Assembly: GCA_017562135.1 (NCBI GenBank)
Contig: QEYB01001543.1
Coordinates: 124,001 to 188,000 of the forward strand
Length of the DNA stretch: 64,000 nucleotides
Direction: 5' to 3'
From: Dipylidium caninum
Lineage: Eukaryota; Platyhelminthes; Cestoda; Cyclophyllidea; Dipylidiidae
The notes under the pieces were generated by a model. It searched no databases. It worked only from the letters and a program-made list of their open reading frames with translations, and was not told the origin of the DNA. The first letter of the stretch is position 1; each line of letters begins with the position of its first letter. Shown piece after piece: positions 53,747-64,000 of the stretch. The translations under genes were made by a program, and so were the position numbers.

Positions 53747-56700
53747 TTAACATATTTCGTTTCTTTCAAGGGGTTTTTGCCTATAAGGAGCACATTGGGA
53801 ATCCTTCGAGGGGGACTCAGTCTTGACGGCCCGACGTCGGGTATTAAAGGCCTTGATTCGGTAATTGCCCGTGTCGACTACCACAATGAGTTCTTCGCTG
53901 GATAAGATTGCAATGCCTCGAGGCTCGATTAGCGCGTCCATAGAAGATGTTAACATCCACAAATACTGACCTTCCTTGTCGAAGACCTGTACACGAAGGG
54001 AAGTCGTCTCGAGTAGGACATGTCTGCACAAACTAGGCCAGTTTTTTTGCAAGACTTAAGTCATTTTTTAATCTAACTCTGTTGTTAATAGTTGATTAAC
54101 GGTAGGAGCATTAGTTATGAAACAATATTGGTTTAATAATGTACGATGTTGACAAAATTACTGTAAAATTGAAGCCACAAATGCAGTAAATCATCCATTT
54201 TAGTTCCCTTCTTTTTCACACTCACATGCGCTGAAAGTAGGCTAAAGTTGTTTCCCAGTTGTTTATGAGGATGTGAAGTAGGTCGCTGTTTTAATTTAAA
54301 ACAAACGCCACGATTTGAACATCGTCTAACACACTGCAATTAGCTAATCGCGCGATAATTTGCAAAAGTGGAGAGTTAAGATGTTGTGTCGCTTTAACTC
54401 CACTTACATTCCGTCTCCGAAAGAACTTATTTTAGTGGAATTATTCAATTTCATGACATTTAAGATGATACGCATTCCACATCCTTAATAATACATTAAT
54501 TTTGAGCAACGTCTTAGCAATAGGGATGTTGAGTTGAATAATTTCATCACTAGTTATTGGAGGGCAATATAAATTTAATCGAACGTTTAACTCGGTTACA
54601 CCATAATTTCCGTAAATTTTAACGCGCTTATTATTTTTGGTCTTGAAATACTACGCGCGTTGCACGAAACGCTAGAAGTTATTATTACAATTCGTCTCAT
54701 TATCATATTAAATGTTAGGGACGAACCTGCACACGATTGTTTCCTGTGTCGCTGATAAAGAGGAGATCATTGGAATTGAATGCCAGACGAGTGGGTAGAT
54801 GAAGGCATCCGGGCTCACAGCCATTGACTCCGAATTTAAAGAGGAAACCGCCGTCGTTATCAAACACCTTTACGGCATGAGCGTGGGAGTCTACCACGTA
54901 GACTCGATCCGTGGAGTCAATCGCGATCCCAGTGGGTGCGATAAACTGATTGTCCGCGCCACCACGAGCCCCAAAATGGCCCAAAAAGCGTCCCGTCGGT
55001 TTAAAATAGCACACCGTGCATGCCTTCAGATCGACAACAAAGATTTTTCCCTTGCTGTCCACTGCTACATCCTTTAATAGATATGAAGAAAAATTATAGA
55101 GAGTAGCCATACTCTCGGCAAGTGTGATTATCTATGTTATAAGCCATCTTTATCAATGCCAATGTGGATTTACATTCACGACATATGTTGCCAATGTGGA
55201 TTTACATTCACGACATATGTTGCCGTAGAAGAAGCAATCATTTCAATTGGCCGAATAACAAATAGATACGCTAAAAGCAATTAGTTTTGACTCAGGAGTG
55301 AATTATGCATTGGAATCCTGATATTCCGCTTTTGAGGCGGCGCCTCATAATTGGCCGTAAATTACGGTGTTTGCGTGACGCTTCACCGTTTGTCTAAATG
55401 TAACTTAGTGCGGGAAAACCACTCGTGTTATGCACTGAGATCCTGGTGGGCAACATGGTCGGACGTCGTACTTTTTAATCCTTCATAAAAAACCTGCGCA
55501 TTGAATACGCTATTCATTTTGTGTCATGACAGACATTCACTTCGTTAATGAGTAGCTTTTAACAATATCTTAAGGACCTATGGCCTGCAGCTGCTCTTTT
55601 AACCAGCGATTTTAATTTCCTTCTGTTACAAGCCTCAGGCGTTAGATACTTAGTTCGCGGCCATGGAAACCGAATCGTTTTTATTTAATTAAAGTATTTT
55701 ATGTTAATTATGGACCTAGCCGCCATTTGATTTCAATTTAGCGTCTGGCAGCACAGGTTTCTGTTTATTTTAGATAATACCGGCCGGTATAATTCGATAG
55801 GGACATTCTTTTTTATTCTTGAAGATGGCACTTATGCATCAATATCTCATCACTTATAAAGGCAACAGAACTCCTTCCCAAGATCAATTTATTCTCGCTC
55901 ACAAATTTATTTGACTGATTGGTGGAATAGTGTCCGTTTGGTTTTGTGCCTCACGTCACCCGAAGCTGTCAATCCAAATTCCGAACCATATTTTGACTTT
56001 AGCTATCCTTCTAACACAGAATTTTGTAAAATACGTGCAAATTAGAATAATTCAAGTAAATATACACAAAAAGGGCATCAAATCATCATGGGAGTACATG
56101 AATCAGGTGTTCATTTTGAGATAGTTCTGCCAAAAGCCATATTCCCTCTCTCCAATAAGGTGTCCAGGTAACCAGAGAGAGTGATTCCGTCACAAGTAGG
56201 AGTAATGTTTCTCATCTCAATGAAATTGAGAATTAAAGAAATGGCAAACTGCTAACTCACATTAGGGCCCACAAGATTGCGCTGTCCGAAACGAGACATG
56301 TAGGTGCCCGTGGGTTGGAAGACATGGATACAGTGAAGGTCATGATCACTGATTAAGTAATTTGAGTTAATAGTCTCAGCAACTGATGTAGGCCGTATCA
56401 TTTGACCAGCTTCTGATCCAAATTCGCCAAAACGCAGAAGAAAGGCGCCAGAAGAGTTGAATACCTGCATGTAATTCACTTCAGTATTTTCCTCCGTATT
56501 CCATGCAAAAGCTATTCAACTTATTGGACTTTAACTCGCAATAATATCACTTTATTCAGTCACAATTGTACTCGCAAGGCAGGAAAGTGAGGTTTTCACC
56601 ATTGTCCTAAATCAGTGCTTTTGCCTATTTTCAAGTGGTATGCTATTTATGACATCTCTTCTCCTCACCGTGACATATTATTTTCCACAGATCTACCTGA

Positions 56701-58261
56701 ATTTCTTGAATTGCATTTCTGGTGCTTTATTATGGATTAATATCATTTCATAGTCCTCGGAAAGTGATTAGACAGGTGAAATTTTGATTCAATTTGTGTG
56801 TGATATAACGGCTTCTTTTGTTGATTTCAGTGATAACAACTTTAAAATATTTAACATGAATCAAGATAAATTTCTGATATATTTTGACAACTAATCTTCC
56901 TCACCACGAGTATAACTCGATCGCGTATTATTGAGTCAAAGTATTGAAATTGCATATTCCTATTGTCTTCAGTTTGCCTAGCATAATACTGTCACACCTT
57001 ATTTAGGGCATACAATGTCAAGATCATGAGTTTCTCCACTTGCTGTTACCTGAGCATTCGCATTGTTGCTATCAACAATGACCAATTTGGTATCTCTTGT
57101 AAACATTGCTCCTTGAGGGTACGCGAATTCCGATATTCCCCGACCCCGTGCGCCTATAGCGAACATCATTCCGTTCCTACTCCACGATAATTTGTCAGCC
57201 AATGGTTTCGGAGGCGGTTGCAATTTTGGTATGTGTAGTTCCGAACAACTTCTTTTAATATATTGCAGAGCACCGCGTCGTAATTCAAATCTCTCGCTGA
57301 GTTCGTTGAAAGTTACTTTCCATTCGCTTGCTAAAGGTCCTATCTGAGGCGAACAGTGGACTCGATAAGGAGAGTTTCGAATATGCTCACCAAGAACTTT
57401 GACATTTAATTCATAAAATCCTGGATTAGGCAGTTTTAGACGGATTAAAACGAGATTGTCAACAGTTGAAGTCTCAGATCTGGATGGTGGATCCATGACA
57501 GACACCTCATTCATATGAACTGGTCGGTGTGTCAGGCTAACGGAAAATTCTTTCGGATTAACACCACTCACATCTCTTCCTCGACTGTCCACTGCACGCA
57601 CCTTCTGAAAGTAAACTTCGTTTACGACGCATTTCATAACGTTACTATCCTCAGATTCAGACTCGACTATGCTCGTTTGATCAGAATCCACACTAGTCAT
57701 TCCAATAACACCGAAGTTTTTGATGAGGCTTAAAAGCTTGTCCAGATCAATAGGGAAATATGATAAGATGTCTGTAGTAGATGGATGAATTGGAATCGGA
57801 ATTGACAGAAGAGATCTAAGTTGTTCCTCCACATTGCGTCGATCATTCTCATAATTAATCTCTTCAAATTTTCCTCCTCTGCTACCGTTAGGGATTCCTT
57901 TTTCACTCAAGTAATACTGTTTGGTCATTTCAACAGTGAGTGTCAGTTTTTGACTGCGTTCTTCCATATTTTTCATTAATTCCTCAATATTGTGTCTTCG
58001 CTTCTGCAATGAAGACTCCAGATCACCGAAGAGGACCATCCTTCTCTCTTCGAGAGTTCGCAATATAGTTTGGAAGCACTGGTTTATTTGGCCTTCTATT
58101 TCTTTTTTGATGGAATCTAACATAAATAGAGCATCATCAAGCTCCTCGCACCGGCTTCTCAAATTCGAGAGCATCTTGACAGAGTCCTGTTCAAGTGGGT
58201 ATTTTATTTTTTCATCGACGGCTGCTCCATCACCGTCGAATCCCATTTTGCATCCGTACAT
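53747..58261 (-). CDS. TRIM-NHL-type protein without RING or B-box (coiled coil, filamin, NHL)
   Basis: Four exons (58261-57050, 56464-56261, 55071-54727, 53986-53747) join in phase to 666 residues. Residues about 18-130 resemble the coiled coil after a B-box (LRSRCEELDDALFMLDSIKK, RTLEERRMVLFGDLE). About 205-315 resembles an Ig/filamin domain (VRAVDSRGRDVSGVNPKEF, LPNPGFYELNVKVLGEHIRNS, then PYRVHC). From about 365 come six NHL blades: FAYPQGAMF, IRPTSVAETI, GPNDVAVDSKGKIFVVD, APTGIAIDSTDRVYVVDS, LPTRLAFNSNDLLFISDTGN and EPRGIAILSSEELIVVVDTGN. This is the order of TRIM2/3 and LIN-41 (TRIM71), which use NHL propellers to bind RNA or protein partners. The RING and B-boxes are absent: a TAA stands directly before the ATG in the same frame. 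It would therefore lack intrinsic E3 ligase activity unless unseen 5' exons splice in further downstream. Confidence 0.85.
55158..55221. repeat. Perfect 32-bp tandem duplication
   Basis: Two identical 32-bp copies (starting GCCAATGTGGATTTACATTC), 55158-55189 and 55190-55221, in the TRIM-NHL intron between exons 55071 and 56261. No coding role. Confidence 0.95.
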
Positions 58262-58505
58262 TTACGAGGGTGGCGAGCACGGTGTCCCTCCGTACATTCC
58301 GCTTGCTAATACGCATTTTCACGCGCCAATGGGAAACCAAATATGTTTTCTCATTAGGTACATTTTGTGCATATCCTACCTTGTTCAGCTTAAAATAAAC
58401 ATTACATATTTTTTGTAAACACTCCGAAAATTAGATGTGATTTTGCATTCTGGTGGCATTTGTTTTGTTGAGTATAATAGGGCCAACGAGCGCGCTGGTC
58501 TAATC
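58262..58505. promoter_or_regulatory. Short divergent upstream region, TRIM-NHL / SUCLG1
   Basis: Only 244 bases lie between the two divergent start codons, so both promoters and 5' untranslated regions must share or overlap it. No TATA box or known element can be supported. Confidence 0.5.
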
Positions 58506-60152
58506 ATGTTGAAGGCTGTAAGAAGGCTTTCCGTTCCGTACGGTAATTGCCGTTCTTCGTTTTTGTATCGCGTCAACTTGTTTCACACGCTGGTACTCTT
58601 GTGGGCCAATCATCGTTTGAATTGTTGTCACTTTTTTCTGAACAAGGGGCGAAGATATAGGAAATGCGTATTATTTAATTTGCGGGATAATATCTTAGCC
58701 ATTCGAGTTATCCGTCAAACTTTAATAATGTGTGAACCAAATCTCCATTTTACTGCGGTGTGTGGCTTAATAACTTCAGGTTTTTTCCTTGATATCTGTT
58801 TAGTTCTTTCACAATCCTTCCGCACGGAATACGCGGCGACTCGAAAAAACTTGCTTCTGGATGAAAATACCAAGATTATATGCCAGGGTTTCACAGGCAA
58901 ACAAGGCACTTTTCACTCGCAACAGACCCTGGCATACGGAACAAAGTTGGTTGGCGGAGTTTCTCCCGGTAAAGGAGGCAAAACTCATCTTAATCTTCCT
59001 GTATTTAATACCGTTGGGGAGGCGAAGGAAGCTACGGGTGCCAATGCAACTGTCATATATGTGCCGCCTCAATGTGCGGCCGGTGCTATCATCGAAGCAA
59101 TGGAGGCTGAGATGCCCCTTATTGTATGCATTACGGAAGGTATCCCCCAACACGATATGATTCGTGTGAAGAATCGCCTTGTTCGCCAGGTGTGTCATTG
59201 GTTCTGTTTTTTTTATTAGTTAATTTTCGTGGTAATGTGTTGTTTCATTGATAGTCGAAATCTCGTTTGCTGGGCCCTAATTGTCCTGGAATTATCAGAC
59301 CTGGAGTTTGCAAGATTGGCATTATGCCTGGCCGTAGCCACTCTCCTGGTCATGTTGGCATCGTATCAAGGTCTGGTACATTGACATATGAAGCCGTACA
59401 CCAGACGACGGAGGTTGGTTTCTAATATATAGGAATTGCTAAAATTTTGCAGTATTTATTTCGTTGCTTAGGCGCGCTGTCAAACGACTTGTTAGTTATC
59501 AATCTAAATTATTTATATAATTTAATGACATTTTTTCCCCTTAAGGCTGGTCTTGGCCAATCACTTTGCGTTGGTATTGGAGGCGACCCTTTTAATGGTA
59601 CCGATTTCATAGACTGTTTGGAAGTATTTTTGAACGATCCAAATACTCACGGCATCATAATGATTGGCGAGATTGGTGGAAACGCCGAGGAGGAGGCTGC
59701 GGCCTATCTAAAGGAGCATAACTCCGTGGGTTTTAGTAGAGTGTACATTCTTTAGATTGTTGGAAACTTTCGCTGTTTGATTTTTCTTTAATTTTTGCAG
59801 TTTTTCGAGATTTGTTCTTAGTTTTCCATATGTCTTGGGTGATCTTTATTCGAGTTTTATTAGGGCCCAAACAGGAAACCCGTCGTATCCTTTATTGCTG
59901 GTGTCACTGCCCCTCCTGGTCGCCGAATGGGACATGCTGGCGCAATTATCGCTGGTGGAAAGGGTGACGCAAAATCCAAAATAGCCGCTCTCGGAAAGGC
60001 CGATGTGATAGTATCAGCTTCTCCTGCTAGGATGGGTTCTGCTCTCTTGGAGGTGATGTAGTAGTATACATTTTTCTAACGTTTATATTTCGTAAATTTC
60101 ATGAAATTTTATTTTTGAATAGGCTATGGGGAGAAGCGAGACAGCTAAGTGA
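58506..60152 (+). CDS. SUCLG1: Succinyl-CoA ligase alpha subunit, mitochondrial
   Basis: Six exons (58506-58542, 58804-59189, 59255-59413, 59546-59725, 59864-60052, 60123-60152) join in phase to 326 residues, the usual size. The basic N-terminus [12 protein letters not shown] fits a mitochondrial targeting peptide. The CoA-binding Rossmann part reads [18 protein letters not shown] and [32 protein letters not shown]-type [10 protein letters not shown] and [12 protein letters not shown] follow. The active-site phosphohistidine lies in the late [16 protein letters not shown] segment, and [10 protein letters not shown] is intact. The enzyme makes ATP or GTP from succinyl-CoA in the citric acid cycle, with the beta subunit setting nucleotide choice. 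The long read-through frame upstream of 58804 is intron. Confidence 0.96.
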
Positions 60153-61619
60153 GTCGACAAGACCTTGGTGGATTGTGTTTTGGTTCGTCGGATACTCGCC
60201 TCATCGATATCCATCCACCCGGGTTCTCGTCATCAGTTGTATGGGTAGTTATATGCCCTTGAACTTTTCGTAATTTAAATTTCAGCGAACACATGTATTC
60301 TAGTGTTAACTACTGTCTCGGGGTCGGGAGCTGGTCAATTGTTTCATCTTATTATGGCACCTTATCTGTTTACTGTTTTAATATCACCAATTGTTCTGTT
60401 GCCCTCCATTGTCTGAACATCCGGTATTTTTTCAAATCAGCTGCTGCTTCGGGCTCCAGCAATGCTTATCGACGTTTGAACGTGTGACATATTTGCCAAA
60501 CTACTAATTGCTTTTTCTAAAGGTTTTTGTTTGAGTAAGTCTAATCAGGGACTCCTATTTTATAGACTGGTTGCTATGTTGTGATTGGGAGAAAGGATGC
60601 TCGAAACAACAGTAGGGTTCTAGTAAATGGCATTGCTAAGGGGTTGTCCACGTCCGATCGCAAATGTACGCGAGCGTCCGCGTCGTCGTTGCAACATAAT
60701 TGCAGTAACGTGGTAACGGCTGTTTTGGATTCCCCGTTATTTCATTTATCGATGAGGAAAGTGTGTAAGTCAAGCTGGTGGTCGGAGTTGTAAGTCCTTG
60801 TAGGGGTGTTACGATTTTCATTAAATGGGTATGTAAGTTCCATTTTGGAAGTTGGTGTTTACTAGTGTTGATTTAAATGGGAGTTTGAGAACCTAATAGG
60901 TTTTTTTGATAATATCGGGGTGAGGAGCAGTTATCCATCGTGGTGTCATCCACGACCGTAACATCGTGAGGCAAGCTTGGCAATTTATAGTTTTGGCGAG
61001 TTTCCGTGTCGGATAAAATGTGCACGCGCTCAATTGAGTAACATTTGGCCTATTTTCACGTTTTACAGGAGGATACATCGAAACTTTTATTAAGTTTGTC
61101 GCGACAGTAGTGGGTCTGTGGCGTTCGAAGAAATTCCGCAAAGTAACAAGTAGAATTGATGAAAACCTGAGATCACTCTTATAAAGGTTAAGGTAAAAAT
61201 AGTTCGATTCGGTAGTGAAGACGTAGACGGGCTGAAGCACATACGGCTTATCACAACCGAATATAATTCATTTGCATAGATTAAGCTTCTTTGTGGAAGC
61301 TCCCATTTATATTGCAATAAAAATTTCGGATTGGCAAAATGAATGTGCTACGATTGAAGATAACGGCAGTTTAAAAGGCCGAAGTCGTTTGAGTACAAAA
61401 CCATACAGTGTAATGCACTGGTTGTCATTCTCCAAATGTTTGAATTCAATCGATTCTAATGCTTAATGTACTATTTTAATAACATTTACACAATCATATG
61501 TACGCATACTGGATGTTTTGTGTATGTTGATGCTGCCAAAATTATTTAAGTTTCTCAAGGGCATTTTAAGTGATACCAATTGGCCCCCGTAAACTCAACT
61601 GTACGTTATTGCACACCAA
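60153..61619. other. Intergenic region, nothing supported
   Basis: About 1.5 kb between SUCLG1 and the TBC1D25-like gene. Open frames at 60293-60487, 60581-60793 and 60893-61240 have no family resemblance. Confidence 0.45.
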
Positions 61620-64000
61620 ATGGCTGTTATGGATTCTGAGACCCGTATTCGTGTCAAAATAAAGGTAACAATGAGAATGTGAACAAGAATGTTTTCACTA
61701 AGCAATTTTTATTTTTGCGATGCCGTAGATCAAAAAAGCTTTCTTTAAATGCTATCGTCCGATCAATGTATTGTTTGTGAAAAGTTTTTTGGGTTAAATC
61801 TGTTCTCTAACTTCAAACGATTAAAAAACATGGGCCTCATGTATCTTATTTACGTTTGTTTTCCGCCTCTGAACCGAGGGAGCTCAGTAACCACGACGTC
61901 TGTAACCTATCGTTATATTCGCAGGTAGGCTGTCGTATTCAAACGACTTTTATCGATTTCCAGTACAAGCCGTTGGATGGGACGCTATGTTACTACCAAA
62001 TTTCCTGGAATCCAAGTCATTTGTCATATGAAAATTTGACAAAAACGATTCGAGGGGAATTTGGCATAAATGAGTAATTTGTTTACTTCCCTTTCTTGTT
62101 TCCTTCCTGTATCGTGACCTCAAATTTTGAGAATTTATGATGGCGAACCGGCAAATTCTTGGCTTCACCAATCAGAATTATCTCGGAGTTTTCTTATTTG
62201 TTTTATGCTCCCCTTTATTTTTCATTATATCCTTTGACCTTAATCCCGTATACAGCTTTATTCCCATATAATTTTTTTACCTACTACGGATTAGGCCCGG
62301 TTTCAATATTTTGCTGCTTATTTTTTCTCTTCAGCTTTTTACGCTTATTTCGACATATTTGCACCTATCCTTTTTTGATACTTAAATATGTTGTGCTTTT
62401 AGGGATTTTTCTATCAGTTATCTTGCGCGAGACAAGTATGGAGAGCAATCGCACTGCCTCATTCAGTCAAACTTTGATCTCGAGTCAGCTTTATCTCAGT
62501 GCAGTGATTTGACATTGCGACTTCTGATAGATGGCAGAGCCAAAAGTGATGGCGAGTTTTGTAACATTACGCTTTTATCACTTTTGGTATCGTTTACAAC
62601 TATTTTATGCCTTATATTTCCTATGTCACGTGTTATAGAATGTCAGAATTCGTTTATCTTTGACTTGACATAATTGAATTAATTACGCGCTGATTCAGAT
62701 GACTCGATACAATGCCCAAGAGCTTATTTATGACCTTTTAGCCCAATTTTTTGTTAAATATACGTTTAAATGCGGTTTTTTTCTTTTGAGTTTCTTTTTT
62801 CCGACTCGTACTTTCTTTACTACTAAACCTTTAACGCCATTCTCCTGTGTATAACTGATGAATGTTACAAATTCATTTGACAAATAAAGTTTACAATTCA
62901 TTTTAGCATCTTAATTTTTAAATACCGAGATTCTGTTTTGTATGCGGAAGTTATCGCGCTCTCGTAGCAGCTTCAATTTTATGTGGCCTTTTAAGTTACC
63001 ATTTCCCTAGCCTACTTCGGTATCCTTGAGGTCTCGTAATATGCGCACTTCATTTTGCATTTATCTTGAGCATTAAGTTAATAATTTAAAGGTTGTTTAA
63101 ATAATTCTTACTACCAGAGGGCTGGGACATTGTGAGCAACGATGAAGTGTCACTTTCTCCTCATGAGGACGCTTCTTTGACTCTCGACCCTAACTCGAAC
63201 AATCAGGACCTTTTCAACCTTTCTTCACACAATTCAATGCTTCCTAACTCAATTAATAAGTGTTCTTCCTCCGGTCCTGGCAGCTACCTATCTTCTGGCA
63301 TTCGTTATGCCCAAGCTGGCAGCACCTTTCTACACAATGTCTCCCAGCAATTTATGAAAACGGTCATGAGTAGGTTTTAATTCAAATATGTTTATTTCAA
63401 TTATTCTTCTACATATCTTTTAGACGGCAATAACCTCATTTATCTTGCCTGTTGAAATCGAGAAGCTCCTCCTTACCTTGTTGAATGTTTTTTGTCCGTT
63501 ATTTTGTGATATCCTTGTTTTGTCCAGCTCCTCGATTGGTAATTTGGTCTGTGCTTTTTAATGGGAGTGTTTTTGTGATAAATTCAAGACTGGTGACAGA
63601 ACTTGAGTTTCCAAGCTAAATTATCAGTTAAGTGTGATTGAAAAATGATATTATTTTTTAGACTTGAAGAATGATCTCACTTTCCGCCCACCCCTTTCTG
63701 GGGCCGAGCTTCGGGGCTATATGGATGATCGTGGGAGAATAGTGCATTCCCTCGAATTCTAGTGAGTCTTGCATTTACTTTAATGGGACACATTTCATCT
63801 CCCAAATAAACTTTTTGAATGAACATCATTAATGAGATTGTTTGTTTGTGCTTCAACTGCAATCTTTCGCCTTACTTTTTCAAACGCTAGAGTATCCCAT
63901 TGTCTTTTTTCTCAAACACTTTCATTCCCCGTTTGCTTCTTTTATCACTCCCAGTCAAAACGTTTATTTGCGCGGTATAGAGCCGTGTTTGAGGAAGTTT
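61620..64000 (+). CDS. TBC1D25: TBC1D25-like Rab GTPase-activating protein (5' part)
   Basis: Six exons (61620-61664, 61925-62073, 62418-62545, 63118-63369, 63662-63761, 63955 to the edge) join in phase. The protein starts MAVMDSETRIRVKIK, like the VRVRVKKCE start of human TBC1D25, and continues through the N-terminal ubiquitin-like region (GEFGIND|YLARDKYGEQSHC, then LIQSNFDLESALSQCSDLTL). KGWDIVSNDEVSLSP matches the human EDWDIISPKDV segment. FRPPLSGAELRGYMDDRGRI matches FKPPLSDAEFHTYLNHEGQL, and the last exon (VYLRGIEPCLRK) is the beginning of the TBC domain. Catalytic Arg and Gln fingers lie beyond the window. TBC1D25 (OATL1) is a Rab33B GAP acting at autophagosomes in mammals; that role is inferred by similarity. 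Confidence 0.88.

Noticed and set aside
58437..59219. 260-codon frame that would extend SUCLG1 at the N-terminus
   Set aside because: The stretch 58543-58803 reads as intron: GTAATT donor and TTTAG acceptor restore a normal-length protein with a mitochondrial presequence in phase.
62159..62512. Hydrophobic 117-codon frame resembling a membrane protein
   Set aside because: It lies across a T-rich intron of the TBC1D25-like gene and overlaps the exon at 62418-62545 in another frame; the hydrophobicity comes from poly-pyrimidine codons.

Overview
The window is eukaryotic DNA from a compact, intron-rich animal genome, and a flatworm, probably a cestode, fits best. That is inference from several things seen here: phase-consistent GT-AG introns, some extremely short (29 and 48 nt); divergent animal orthologues (KIN17, ELP2, GTF3C5, SUCLG1, TBC1D25, an HR96-like nuclear receptor); two orphan 7TM proteins resembling flatworm-expanded receptor families; and a decayed mariner transposon. 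No species can be named. Exon joins were made by eye from splice signals, reading phase and family similarity.

Layout. 1-7.6 kb (+): a RasGEF protein gene whose largest intron carries a mariner relic at 5.0-5.9 kb. 9.2-13.3 kb (-): an unrecognised multi-exon gene. 13.3-17.5 kb: no supported gene. 17.5-32.2 kb is the most unusual part. It holds a Ki-67-like gene (-, 21.5-25.2 kb: N-terminal FHA domain, candidate PP1 docking motif, C-terminal tandem repeats); an orphan 7TM gene (-, 26.6-27.7 kb); an intronless ELAV-like gene with three RRMs (+, 27.9-29.5 kb); and KIN17 (-, 30.4-32.2 kb). A segment of about 3 kb from the ELAV/KIN17 pair is duplicated at 18.3-21.3 kb. There it sits inside a decayed extension of the Ki-67-like repeat array, and both of its gene fragments are broken.

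33.9-40.6 kb (-): a nuclear receptor with a complete two-finger DNA-binding domain, a long hinge, a ligand-binding domain and an AF-2 helix. One intron contains a perfect 36-bp palindrome. 41.5-43.7 kb (+): TFIIIC subunit GTF3C5. 44.6-49.9 kb (+): Elongator subunit ELP2. 50.5-51.3 kb (+): a single-exon rhodopsin-like orphan receptor. 53.7-58.3 kb (-): a TRIM-NHL-type protein lacking RING and B-box. 58.5-60.2 kb (+): mitochondrial succinyl-CoA ligase alpha subunit. 61.6 kb to the right edge (+): the 5' part of a TBC1D25-like Rab-GAP.

Most genes are housekeeping or regulatory and functionally unrelated. Two gene pairs are divergent with very short shared upstream regions: TRIM-NHL/SUCLG1 (244 bp) and 7TM/ELAV-like (171 bp).
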